Position numbers and translations under genes: made by a program
The notes under the pieces: model-generated
What the model was told of the DNA's origin: nothing
The model's database searches: none
Seen by the model: only the letters and a program-made list of their open reading frames with translations
Assembly: GCA_027922465.2 (NCBI GenBank)
Contig: BQMF02000229.1
Coordinates: 1-64,000 of the forward strand
Reading direction: 5' to 3'
Source: Turritopsis dohrnii
Taxonomy: Eukaryota; Cnidaria; Hydrozoa; Anthoathecata; Oceaniidae
Length of the DNA stretch: 64,000 nucleotides
In this document: positions 34,623 through 44,835 of the stretch, in pieces
How positions within the stretch are numbered: the stretch's first letter is position 1
Layout of the letters: every line of letters starts with the position of its first letter

Positions 34623-36076
34623 TTGGACAGTAAGAAGAAGAACAGAGCCGGTTTTAAGGTTTCTTGCTTTCGCAGAAATCCAACAAATCAAAAGTTGGGG
34701 GGAATTGTCTCAAATGCATCAGAAACAATTCGAGAATTGAGAACCAAAGCAAAAGAGCGTGGTTTTAAAGGGTACTATAAGCTTAGGAAGGCTGAGCTTA
34801 TCAATTTATTGGATGCTCTAGTAAGACCACCTAGGCGAGCTAGAGTAAGGAAACCTCTTAGACAAGTCACTATACTCCCAAAGCCTGAAAACATGGATAC
34901 TTTTGATCATAAAGAGATGATGAAGAACCGGTCAGTAGAAAAGTCTAAGCTCAACGAATGGTATGACTGGCTTGTGAGTTATGTACCAAAGTCAATCAAA
35001 GAGCCTGTAAAGAACGCTTTCTCTCAAGCAAAAAGTGGTATTTTAAAGTTGTATAACAATACGAAGGAAAAGCTTGGGTTAAAAGGTATGGTTGAAGTAT
35101 AGGCGATGAAAGACACCAACAACATAAGTATGAGTGATGATTTTATACCTATGAAGCATAAGCATGCACTACACAAAACATTCCGAAGCTTTCGTATAGC
35201 TGGTATACCAAAAGCTGATGTTGATGGATACTTCACACTAGTGAGAGCAATTGTGAAGAAATTGATGGAAGAGCAGGTTGAGGACATGGGTTCTGCTAAA
35301 GTACAACTTTCTCTATGGATTTATGTGGAAGAAGCGAATCAAGCTTTTAATTCAGCCTGAAGATGATGATATAGAAGGAGATGAAGATGATGATACAGAA
35401 AGAGATGAAGATGCATATGAAAGGCTAGATAGGGCTTTTAACAGCAAGATGACGAAAGTGTTCCAAGGTAGTGATATGAAAGAGATATTGGATAACATGT
35501 TTGCATATATCAAAACACAAGTAGAGCATCCTGAATTACCACAAAGCGGCTTCACCATCGATTACATCATGCACCTGGACGTAGACTTTCACAACCTGCA
35601 GCTGATGAGAGGATCTTCATACATCGAACTACCATCCTGGATAGCATCGAAAAAGGCAATCATCAACCCTAAAAACGATGATGAAGAATGTTTCAAGTGG
35701 GCTGTAATAGCAGCACTACATCATGAAGAGATCACTAGTCATTCAGAACGGATATCTAACCTAAAAATGTATGAGAATAAGTACAACTGGGATGGTTTAG
35801 AATTTCCTGTAGCATTAGACAAGATAGGAAAGTTGGAGAAAAATAATCCTGACATCGCGGTGAATGTATTATACATCTACAAAGAGGGGGATCAACACCA
35901 TACGAGAATCTAATCGTAACATAAGCGCAAAGAAGCAAGTCAATCTGTTGATGGTTTGTGATGGAGAGAAGAAGCACTATACAGTCATCAAAAATCTGTT
36001 AAGGCTGTTTAAGTCAAGAAAACACAAATCATCAACATGCGCAACACTTTTTCATCAACTGTCTAAATGGTTTTAA
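34623..36076 (+). pseudogene. POLB: Polinton DNA polymerase B, N-terminal ~440 codons, decayed
   Basis: Three frames together match residues 1 to about 420 of the polymerase at 47024-50383. They include the SAP-like start (ETIRELRTKAKERGFKGY), the KSKLNEWYDWLVSYVPK block, a TAG at 35100-35102 in frame, a frameshift near 35340, then RGSSYIELP and NPKNDDEECFKWAVIAAL, a second frameshift near 35890, and CDGEKKHYTVIKNLL. Coding ends near 36076 where the sequence joins a fragment of Polinton TIR. Exonuclease and palm domains are absent. It probably comes from a third Polinton, because its orientation does not fit the adjoining TIR. Confidence 0.8.
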
Positions 36077-36086
36077 GAGTGTAGGG

Positions 36087-36106
36087 TCTTGCATGAGTGC
36101 GCACTT
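36087..36106. repeat. Fragment of older Polinton TIR, left of transposon insertion
   Basis: The sequence TTGCATGAGTGCGCACTT is the same as at 45283-45302 in the young Polinton TIR. It is cut at 36106 by the 2.9-kb transposon and resumes at 38998. Confidence 0.8.
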
Positions 36107-38997
36107 CACGTTCATTTGTGCGCGGCAAGTTATTATGCGCATGTGCGAACATTCTCTCTGAAAAAGCCGTTAAAGATGGCGGAGTGGACTGGAGGAGAGA
36201 TTGCTTTTATTTGTTTTTCTGGATGAATATGTAATTAAAAAGCATATTTAATACGGTTAGAGACCGCTGACCGAATGTCATTGCAGATACAAGTCATTAC
36301 TTTCACTTTTAAAATAATTTTTTTAAATTCTAATCACGTGGGGAAGAGTACAGGATCAGCAAAGCGAGCACTGTACAAACTGCATTTCCCAGAGGGTATA
36401 CTGACTAATTGCTGAAATATATCACAAAAAAAATTTTTCAGAGGGTTTGTTAAATATGTATTGGTAGTATTAAGGCATAGGAAGTAGATGGTGCATAATT
36501 TGATATGGTGTCAGTTTTTTATGGGTATTTGTTTTGGTTCAAAGATGGCTCTCAGATCGAGCACCAAAAACCTTCATTCAGGAACACTTTACTTCAAGAA
36601 AGACTGTGAATGTGAAATTGTTTTAACTACTAATAAGCTATATACAAAAATGAATGTATTTTGAACCTTTGCATTTCCTTTTTTGTCTGCTGTGGTGTCA
36701 TTAACTGGGAGAAACCCAGTTCTTGAATCCAGCAGATGTAATACGAGTTTTTAAAATTTCCTGATCAATTGAGTAGGACTGACGTTTCACTTGTTTCATG
36801 TTATCTGTTTTTAAGCAGTCCCATCTCGATTAGTATATTGAAAGCTTTCGAATAATTTAATTTCTAAAGTGGTGACTCGAGTAAATGAAAACAGATTTAT
36901 TCTGAACAAGGAAGCTTTGAAAGTCAATGAGTTTTTCTGAAAGACTGTTTATTCATTCCCTTACTTATATATCTTATGATGAAGTCAGCTTTTATAGATA
37001 TACATTGGGTTACTATTTTTTCGAAGAAGCTTCAGAAATTCGTTTTACTCTCTAACAAATGTTGATTCTGGAGACATTGATGGATAAAAAACTTGTGATT
37101 TATGCATTCAATATATTTATTTGACTTTAGCAGAATAATGTTTTTTCTTTCATTGTTTTCTAGCAGGTAATGTAATAAGTATATAAGCAATATTCAGTAT
37201 GAAAATGGAAAAGGTTATTGAAGTAAAATATTCAATTCACAAGGAGTGCATAAGAAAAAGGAAGTTGATGCTTGTGAACATAGATAATTCATAAAGTATT
37301 GGCAGAAATTTGTGACTATTATCGAGGACGAAACCGTTGAAGAAGTAATCATTTCTAAAGGGACATTGTTCATGTAGAGAATGTTGAGGAGGAAACCGTT
37401 GAAGAATTAACAATCTCTGAATATACAGATGTAGCTTGTTGATTAGGATGTATCAAATTCTATGACAATTCCTCACTTGTTTTGTACAATAATGCTGTGT
37501 TTTTGGAGAAGCTTTTGAAGATACACTGGAATCTTGTCATGATTCATAGTCTTTTCACATCTCAGAGTAACCTTTGAACAAGGTTTGGATTGAATAATCA
37601 TAGAAACTTTGAAACAGTTTACTTACGACATTATTATGCTTTTGTTGTTGTTTGTCAAAAAAATTGGCTGGAAGAATTTTATGTTTTTTTATTAATTGTG
37701 TATAATACTTAATTTGTCTAGTTTAACTTAGATCAACCAGATTTAAATGATATGACATTGGAATTAGTTCTTGAAATTTCCTGCTTGATGACATGTAGCA
37801 CTACATTCTGAGGAATTGCTTTTTCGTACATTCAAAATCATTGTTAACTTTTTGCTGTGTTTTCAAATAATTTTAGGTTTTTTCACATCCAATTTCGAAC
37901 CTCACTCTAAAGCATTTAGTCATTTGTTTAACATTACTATCAGTGACAACATAAGTAAAGTTTGCACTGCCGGATGGATATTTTGTTTCTGTCTTTCCAT
38001 TTTGTCAGGCAGTTCAAGTTCAAGTTTTCAAATGCACATTGTGTGTGTTTACATTTCATAGCTGAATAGGTTGTAAATTCAATGTAAAACACAAAGGATG
38101 TTTGCACAGTTCTGTGGGTTTTCAGCAGATAGTGTGGATTTCATGTTATCAGGCAATGACAAAGGGAAGGAGTGTTTTGATGTGTTCAGAAGATTTCAGA
38201 TTTTGACCAAACATTTTTTTTTATCTTCCCCTTTTGTGGATTTTTTCTGCGGTCTGCCTTTCGCTTATGTTTTCACAGAATTGCAGATAACATATTTGGG
38301 AGTTTCCAGACCACTCAGTAAAGGTGTGATCCTCTCTGTGTGTTCACGAAAGTTTCTATATTCCTCCAGTTTGAATAGCAATTCAAGTCAAGCATGTGTT
38401 TTTGGGGTAGATCCCTGCTCTATCCTGACACTAGTCAACTCAGAATGCTATCTTTTATTCTGTAAAGTAAAAGTATAATTTTAAAAGGATTTTTTTCAGG
38501 CTATTTCAACACGATCCACTAAATTTCTCAAGTGTACTTCAAGAGGGTGGCCATATTGAGGTGGTTGACGATATTTCCGATAACATCCTTAAAAAAACTG
38601 ACACCAACGTGGAATTTTCAGGAAAACTAGATAAAAGATAGATGTTTCGAATTAAATTGTGTTTCTTGACTTAAAAAATATTTTGATGCTTCATTTTTGT
38701 CGTTTTGATGATGCTATGCCTGAGAGCACGTCTCTGTAGTAAATCAGAGAATAGCTATCGATTCAATCGAAAATCGAGTAAGATAGCTGTGTCTGTCTAT
38801 TCTGTGGTCTTATTTAATTCAAACAAAAACATCTGCTTTCGCATTTTATTAGCGAAATATGATAAATTTCCTAATTTAAGAAGGTATATGAAACTACTCA
38901 AAACCTTTCATCAGAAGTTTCCATGTTGATTTTTCATAATCTCGCTGACGCATGCGCATAATAACATTCCGCCTTCACGCGAAACTGAACGAACGTG
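36107..38997. mobile_element. 2,891-bp DNA transposon inserted in Polinton TIR
   Basis: The left end CACGTTC and right end GAACGTG are perfect complements, with a further pair of matching blocks inside (TTATTATGCGCATG near 36130 and CATGCGCATAATAA near 38950). ACTT is duplicated at 36103-36106 and 38998-39001. A 4-bp duplication with CAC-type ends suggests the CACTA/Chapaev group. The interior (frames at 37816-38061 and 38098-38478) shows no recognisable transposase, so it is probably non-autonomous. Confidence 0.75.
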
Positions 38998-39200
38998 ACT
39001 TCCCCGCATTTGCGTTGGATATATCATGGTTTGGGTAGACTTCGGCCTAGGTGATTAATCACTATCAGGTTTCACTGGTCCACAGAGACATTCAGGTTAC
39101 CGTCAAGTCGATCGAAATTCAACAAAACGTCAGGGCTTGAAGGAGTTAGCATGAACCTAAACTACTATGACATGTGGCTGTCGGGAAAAAACTTAAGGAT
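38998..39200. repeat. Older Polinton TIR, continuation
   Basis: The sequence runs parallel to 45299-45480 of the young TIR, sharing 'TTTCACTGGTCCA', 'GAGACATTCAGGTTACCGTC' and 'TCGATCGAAATTCAAC'. It is diverged by many substitutions, so the two Polintons are related families rather than recent copies. Confidence 0.75.
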
Positions 39201-39377
39201 TCTCTAAAACAGAGTTTTCTAAAATATTTGTTTGATCAGAAAAATTATAGCGTATAAAAGATCCGCCAACTTTACCCCATACCACGAAGTCAAAACATGC
39301 GCAATGTCATGATTTTACTATCTACTCGAATTGCAAGTCTTTTCTTGGTCCTTTCGCGCTGTTTGCGATCATTTTCA

Positions 39378-39652
39378 CCAATCTTGATTGGAATAAGTAC
39401 GCAAAACTCGCTGAAGAGCGTCAAATAAATGAGCGACGACAACAAGAAGATAATACCTACATAAGTACCTACGCAAGTACCTAGTTAAGTACCTATAAAA
39501 ATACCTACTAAGACCTATATGATTGGTCTGGTGCAATAGCTGTTTTAGCAGTGGGGTTGTTAGTCTACTACTACACACGATCTTCTACTAAGCCTTCCGC
39601 TGACACTGGTGTAAAGGCGCAAGCACAAAAACAGGATCGTTTTTGCTTAATA
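39378..39652 (+). pseudogene. Polinton small membrane protein, homologue of the 114-aa protein
   Basis: A plus-strand reading with in-frame stops gives NKYAKLAEERQINERRQQ, a spacer, and a transmembrane helix (SGAIAVLAVGLLVYYYT) followed by a polar tail. The layout matches the protein at 54797-55141 (KKLAEYNRKKRE, single helix, charged tail). Stops at 39482 and nearby inactivate it. It is the first of three genes kept in the same order as in the young element. Confidence 0.55.
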
Positions 39653-39656
39653 TAAA

Positions 39657-39876
39657 CGGAGAAAGAACTCATCGATAGCATGTGGCAGATGGTACGTTTA
39701 CTAGGCTACACCAGCTTGTACGCGTACGCTGGAAAGAAATTCTTGGGTATAGGAGCTCCATCAGCAAAGCTATATTTAGCTGATGTGGGAAAACTTGGAG
39801 CATAACTTGAAATGGCAATTTTTGCAGATGATTACGCACTCAAGCAAGGGTGGTACAAAGATAAGATTTCGTCTTA
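39657..39876 (+). pseudogene. Polinton small membrane protein, homologue of the 75-aa protein
   Basis: The reading starts near the EKELIDSMWQMVRLLGY segment, contains YAYAGKKFLGIGAPSAKLYLADVGKLGA and a C-terminal KQGWYKDK. It parallels the 75-aa protein at 54524-54751 (DLYHASVV, GKKVLKMTPPS, KDYLIKQK). A stop near 39805 interrupts it. The function is unknown. Confidence 0.55.
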
Positions 39877-39881
39877 GATAA

Positions 39882-40266
39882 ATGGTTAGCATCTTAATAG
39901 GAGTGGCAGTAAGTGCAGCAGTATTCACACTTGGAAACTATGTAGAGAGGGCTCTCTCTGGTGATGAAGAAGCAGCAGCAGATCGAGAAGAACGTGCTAT
40001 GGCAGCTGAAAAAACGAGGCAAGCACAAATGGAATGGGATCGAGAGCGTTGACGTTATCAACAAGAGACTTCGACAAGAAATTAACGCCTCTACGTACAT
40101 CTCTGATCTTGATCGAGGTATGCACGAGTACTACAAGGCGACACAACATCTCCCACCTTTACCACCTAAACCTGAATTAATGGATTTTTATAACCCTTCT
40201 GAAGCTCAAAAGACTGGTAAATTGGTATCGATCGCTGGAACTCTACCGTATGTAATAAATGACTGA
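39882..40266 (+). pseudogene. Polinton coiled-coil membrane protein, homologue of the 140-aa protein
   Basis: From 39882 the frame gives MVSILIGVAVSAAVFTLGNY, a hydrophobic N-terminus, then a charged helix ending ERAMAAEKTRQAQMEWDRE. A frameshift moves coding to the frame 39961-40266 (VINKRLRQEINASTYISDLDRGMHEYYKATQHLPPLPPKPELMDFY). The LPPLPPKPELMDFY block equals LEPLPQEPVLSDFY of the young 140-aa protein. It is a decayed gene of unknown virion role. Confidence 0.65.
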
Positions 40267-40284
40267 AAAGTTGTGTGTTAGGGT

Positions 40285-40894
40285 CCACTGAAGTGGCCTG
40301 ACAAGCTCTATTTAGATAATGGGTCAGAGTTCAAATCGGAAACCGCTAAGCTTTTCCAGAAGCAAGATGCTGAGGTGGTGAGAACTACAACAAAACATGA
40401 TCACAGAAAGCAAGCGTTTGTGGAAAACTTTAACAAACTCCTCGCGGAGAAACTGTTCCCTATACAAGATGCGCAGGAGTTGGAAGACTGTGAGTCAACT
40501 GAACAATAATGTTCTTGCAAGAACTGGCATGAAACCTTCAAAGACCATTAAAATCAGGGAAGTTCCGTTAAAAGTTGAGTTTTACCCTAAGGAAGAAACT
40601 TTACGTGAAGCGGGATTATACCGCTATTTGCTAGCACCAGGCGAGTAACATGACGACACAAAACCACGCGCCACAGACAACAACTGGAGTCGGAAAACGT
40701 ATCGGTTCAATCAGATATTGCAATACCCAGGTCAGCGTGTTTTGTACTACCTAGAAGACGGCGGGCCAGAGAGAGCTTTTGTACGTGTAGAACTTATGCT
40801 TATTCCTGAGGATACGGAAGTACCTCCAGAATACGTCAAAGAGTGGTCGACTGCTTTGCCGTCATTGTTGGGGGTGAGTTGGGTGGATAATTGA
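40285..40894 (+). pseudogene. INT: Polinton integrase, C-terminal two thirds
   Basis: The first catalytic Asp region is missing. The copy starts at about the second catalytic block (LDNGSEFKSETAKLF), retains the glutamate block (HRKQAFVENFNKLLAEKLF) and the C-terminal chromodomain-like strand region (VLYYLEDGGPERAFVRVELMLIPEDTE). Frameshifts near 40490 and a stop near 40648 interrupt it. It follows the preceding gene with almost no spacer, so the 5' third was deleted. It is homologous to the intact integrase at 50959-51942. Confidence 0.75.
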
Positions 40895-40980
40895 TCCGCC
40901 AACTATCGTGCAACTTTAAGCGAACATTTGTAAATTAATATTTTCAGTTGAGGTTGGGGTTTTTGTTGTATATAATAAAG

Positions 40981-41700
40981 ATGTTACGTTTTGGACAAAT
41001 CGAAGTTTCACGAAAAGAATTCAACTCAAGTGTAGCTGAACTTACTGACATTTACTCTATCGACATGTCAAAGATCACTATAGCAGAACCTATTGTAGCA
41101 AACAAGAACGACACGAGGCTATGAGAAGGAACCGAGTAAAATTGTTCCTCTCTTGATCAAAACCCCAAAGAAGTGCCACACTTCAGGTGTATCGAGGTAT
41201 AACGAGACATCCGCCTGGAAGATGGGATTCAACGTGTCCGATGATAAAGCTTGGTGTAATGCCTACAACGCGATTGCTGATCGTGTGCAAGAGCTTATCT
41301 TCAATACTTTGACAGGTACTGTGATAGGTACTACAGGCTGGATCAACCCCAAGCTCACTGTCTGGGATGGTAACATCAAAACAAAGTTTATTAACGATTC
41401 ATCGTCACCACTGCACAACCACTCCTGCAAGGCAACTAGTTTTTTGAAGATCGAGAGCGTGTACACACAGAGCCATCAGCACTAAATGAAGTTACGCTGG
41501 TCTTGAGTGGTGAAACAAGGTACAAGCAGAACCAGCCTTCTATAGGAGTGCAGAAAGAGTTCCCCGAGTGTCAAGATTGTGCACTGAATAGACGTTTTGG
41601 GAACTCTCGAAGAAAGCATCAAGACAGATTTATACATCACCAGAAGGTGAGGAGATTGATATTAAAACGGGAGAGATCGTAGAATCTGAGGTTGGCAAGT
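40981..41700 (+). pseudogene. Unknown Polinton gene, decayed
   Basis: An ATG at 40981 follows a TGTATATAATAAAG box. The first frame (MLRFGQIEVSRKEF ... VANKNDTRL) stops near 41123. A shifted frame continues IKTPKKCHTSGVSRYNETSAWKMGFNV ... GWINPKLTVWDGNIKTKF, and further fragments run to about 41700. No similar gene was found in the young element. I do not recognise the family. The conserved-looking 'KTPKKCHTSGVS' and 'WKMGF' segments suggest a real former protein. Confidence 0.45.
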
Positions 41701-41750
41701 ATTAGTTCAAGTAAATGTTTCCACTTACTTGACGTCCATACGCGTGCAAG

Positions 41751-42521
41751 TTGGAAGTCTTTTCTATAAGAAAGATGACCTTATCTTTATTCAACGGATT
41801 AGCAGTAGTCGAAAAACTTTTTGACGGACAAAACCAACCATTCATTCACAGAGTAAAATTCGGTAAGTTCTTAGGGTTGAAGCACATAGATACATCTGTT
41901 CCATATACTATGAAGTGTGAGCAAATCACTAGAACAGAACTTGAGGAGAACTTGAGGAGGTCACGAAACCTCCACGATGTGTTCCTTTCCTTAGAGCTTG
42001 CTCTCTGCATTTCAATGCGTAGCGACAAACCTACTGCAGCTTTAGCCCGAAACTGGTTGCTTAAAAAAATTATCCCAAGAGGCTTTAACAAGATTATCCA
42101 AGAAAAGCAAAATGCCATCGATGCAGAGCAACAAAAGGTAGAGGAAGCTGAAACAGCTCTTGCTTTACTCAATGATGACCTTGTGGAGCGTGATCAAATA
42201 ATTGCTGAGCTCGTACCACATCGAAAACCGATTGACAACATTCTTTGCGTTGTGGAGACGCGGAGCACTACTTCAACGCATCCGTACTATATGATACGAT
42301 GTCAGCGAAAGCAACTTAGGCAGAGATTGAATCTACTGTGTATCAAGTACCCTGAGATGGAAGAACTTGGTAAATGTGAAGACGACAACGCTGTACATGC
42401 ATGGCACCGGTTCCGAGAAGATGTCCTGGGTAGGGATAATTTCTATAAAGACCACTTCATTCTGATCGATGTTGATACGCGAGAATTGTTTGAGGGTATG
42501 TTCGATATCGACATGACATAG
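41751..42521 (+). CDS. Bro-N/KilA-like protein with coiled coil and MSV199-type C-terminus
   Basis: The 256-aa frame is open and is the best-preserved gene of the older Polinton. Its start has a Bro-N/MSV199-like part (IHRVKFGKFLGLKH). A helical part with CISMRSDKPTAALARNWLLKKI follows, then a coiled coil at about residues 120-155 (EKQNAIDAEQQKVEEAETAL) and a C-terminal PYYMIRCQRKQLRQRL segment like that seen after Bro-N in large DNA viruses and polydnaviruses. These proteins are thought to bind DNA. The young Polinton lacks it. The family assignment comes from layout and motif memory and would need a profile search. Confidence 0.5.
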   Translation: MEVFSIRKMTLSLFNGLAVVEKLFDGQNQPFIHRVKFGKFLGLKHIDTSVPYTMKCEQITRTELEENLRRSRNLHDVFLSLELALCISMRSDKPTAALARNWLLKKIIPRGFNKIIQEKQNAIDAEQQKVEEAETALALLNDDLVERDQIIAELVPHRKPIDNILCVVETRSTTSTHPYYMIRCQRKQLRQRLNLLCIKYPEMEELGKCEDDNAVHAWHRFREDVLGRDNFYKDHFILIDVDTRELFEGMFDIDMT

Positions 42522-42539
42522 ATACTATGAAGCGTGAGA

Positions 42540-43210
42540 TCAGGACTTGAAGAGTGGTTCCAACGGTTGGAACCCCTTGGGAGATGTCGTTATGTAGCTT
42601 TATCAAGCTACAAAACATTAGGAGAGGTGCCTCATACATTACATGGCAGGTGCACTCGGGGTATCTGAACCGCTCACGAACTTTTTTGCGATTTCTTCAC
42701 GACCTTCTTTCCTTCCACGTTCCAAAAGCTCTTCCTTCTTATGTTCATGGATCTGCTTGATCACCTTATTGAACAGGCTTCTTATCTCATGTTTTTCATT
42801 TATATACCGTTCTGTCTTTTACGACTGTCTTTTAGGCTTTTGCTAATGAGTTTGATCACACTATTCAACTTGCTCTTTCCAACAAGCGCGATATCATTAT
42901 TTTTCCGCCTTTTCACATCAAAAATAGAGCCATTTTTTTGAATGCCTACCATTTGTGCTGCCAAGATGATACTTGTCACATACATTGCAATGTTCATCGA
43001 GGGAGCTATCTCTGCTAGCATGCATGAGATCCCTCCAACAGCGAGTAGACCACTCACTCCGCTCAGACAGTAAGATGTATGCCACACAACTGTAAAGGAG
43101 CGTGAAAATTTGCGCTCTGAAGATGTTCGGTATTCCATCTCCCGATAAAAAAATGCTTCCGTCTCTTTGAGCGTTTGAATTCTATAGTTTTGTGATGATC
43201 CTCTGGTCAA
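42540..43210 (-). pseudogene. Hydrophobic Gly-rich protein, diverged homologue of the 198-aa protein
   Basis: On the minus strand the frame at 43210-42800 gives a basic helix (MEYRTSSERKFSRSF), a hydrophobic stretch (CLSGVSGLLAVGGISCMLAE, then MNIAMYVTSIILAAQMVGI) and a charged tail. This is the same layout as 52101-52697: charged helix, paired hydrophobic Gly/Ala segment, charged tail. Coding carries on in shifted frames to about 42650 (RSLFNKVIKQIHEHKKEELLERG). Sequence identity is weak, so homology is inferred from layout and position. Confidence 0.5.
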
Positions 43211-43255
43211 AGAAGATATAGCTTCTCCGTATTCACGTCGTACATAGCCATCTGT

Positions 43256-43905
43256 TTATTTGAAGACGACGAGCATATTGATAGCTTGTAAATCAAGTTT
43301 CCTACCTTGATCGTCGGTGACGTAAAAATTTAACGTTCGCGTTGAGAACCTCGATTTGCTGGTGAACATAGGGCGTTCATAGTGATAGGACATGATGTCG
43401 CCATAATCGTACTCTAGCTTCTGAAGTTCAAAATCGTGCAAGATGCCCGACCCTGTACCGTTCTCCGCCAGCATCGTTGTGTTTTCGAATTTCTTACAGT
43501 ATAAACGTATAGACTTGAACGGGGAAAAGTTTGGCACCGATCTATATTCACCTGGAGTATACTTCTTCTTATCTTATCGTAAAAATTCTCCTAAGTTATC
43601 AGTTATCTCTAAAATATACCCTTTGTGTACGGATAACTGAAGCTTACCATCCTCTCTCTGATTGAGATATACGCTTCCAAGTGATTTTGAATTTATTCTT
43701 GAACGAATACTCTTTGACGTATATAATCCAGGCGGAAAGTCAATATGCATGGGGAACCCTGAATCGACGGGGTCTTTTTTTGATACCTGATCAATGGTAA
43801 ATCTAGCGTGTTGAACTAGATTGAACCACCCTACGTATAATATTGCACTTTTTATCGCAATCTGTGTGCCTCTTTTAACTCTATTAGTAACTTGGTTTCT
43901 CCAAG
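43256..43905 (-). pseudogene. Polinton minor capsid protein (penton-type), frameshifted
   Basis: The C-terminal frame (43537-43256) ends in STRTLNFYVTDDQGRKLDL, the counterpart of QSLTLKLTDQHGNMLKEDL in the young minor capsid protein. Upstream minus-strand sequence to 43905 continues in another frame with a DFPPGLYTSKSI-type segment. It is the likely single-jelly-roll vertex protein. It diverges from the neighbouring 386-aa-type gene at 43910, the same divergent pair as in the young element. Confidence 0.65.
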
Positions 43906-43909
43906 ATGA

Positions 43910-44835
43910 GTGATTTTTAGATATGTCATTTATTATAAGAGAAATGAACTACAAGGCGCGGTAGCTGCTAAGGAATTCTGGGAGCAAAGGCTAGTCGTGG
44001 ATCAACAGGGGAAATCTTTCATCGCTAAGTTTCGCGATATTTTCTCATTTCCGTTTGTACCCATGGAGAATGACAGATGGCTCGATATCGACATGTACCC
44101 AGGACAGTTATCTTTTGCTACCCGGTTAGCCACGACTGGTTACGGCATATCTACGCAACATCTACACCATAGGAACCCTATGATTGCAAGCATCTACCGA
44201 TTCCACGTCTATTTTCAGATACGTCTCATCTTGAAGCAACTTCAAAATTCCTCTACAAGTGAAGTAAGCTTCAACCCGCGAGATAACAAATACAATTCAA
44301 GTGCGTTCAAGACGCTCTCTGCAGAGTCTGACATACCAGCTGACAAGTTCTTCTGGCGATACCCCGCTGGCATGGGGAGAATTGGCAAGAGTTGGGAATT
44401 CTACGTTCAAAATAATGTCAATGATGGGTTAAGAAGAGCTGGTATACAACGCTTGTCGCAGAGTACGCGGATGTACGCGCGAATGCTTTTAGAAAGTCAG
44501 GCGAATGCACGTTCCGTTATAGCAGGTGATACTCGACGTACCTTGGATGCGCAAAAGATCTTCATGACGGCAGTAGAACAAGCGATCTTGAAAGACACCT
44601 CTTTAGTGGAAGAAATTGGAAAGTTCCAGAAAGCCTTAAGTTACGCTAGATCGGAACCTGGTTTTGGAGTCGCGGTCGGTACATACCTGATACCCAGCGA
44701 TTTAAAGCTTGGTAATCTCGACAACATCTCTGATTTTTCGATAAAACTTACTGTTGCGACTCACATCGGTAAACTACCACCGCCACCACCTAAACAACAC
44801 TCCTTGGGAGGATTTCAGGGTCACAGAACGGTTTC
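43910..44835 (+). pseudogene. Homologue of the 386-aa virion protein, 5' part, split by Polinton insertion
   Basis: The open frame matches the young 386-aa protein in order: KEFWEQRLVVDQQGKSF, the YRFHVYFQIRLILKQLQ helix (YRFHVYYHIRRIIKRLQ in the young protein), SQSTRMYARMLLESQANARS, SLVEEIGKFQKALSYA and GTYLIPSDLKL. At 44835 the young Polinton begins. The remainder, including a C-terminal transmembrane segment, lies at 60809-60950, and the reading frame is continuous if the insertion plus one GTTTC copy is ignored. The gene was thus open when it was hit. The true start may lie slightly upstream in another frame. Confidence 0.8.
44831..44835. other. Target-site duplication GTTTC, left
   Basis: GTTTC directly precedes the AGAGATAGG terminus of the young Polinton and is repeated after its right end at 60804-60808. 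Polinton duplications are usually 5-6 bp, so the length fits. Confidence 0.85.

Noticed and set aside
37816..38478. Two Phe-rich open frames inside the 2.9-kb transposon
   Set aside because: Composition reflects T-rich DNA; no transposase motif, and frames are short.
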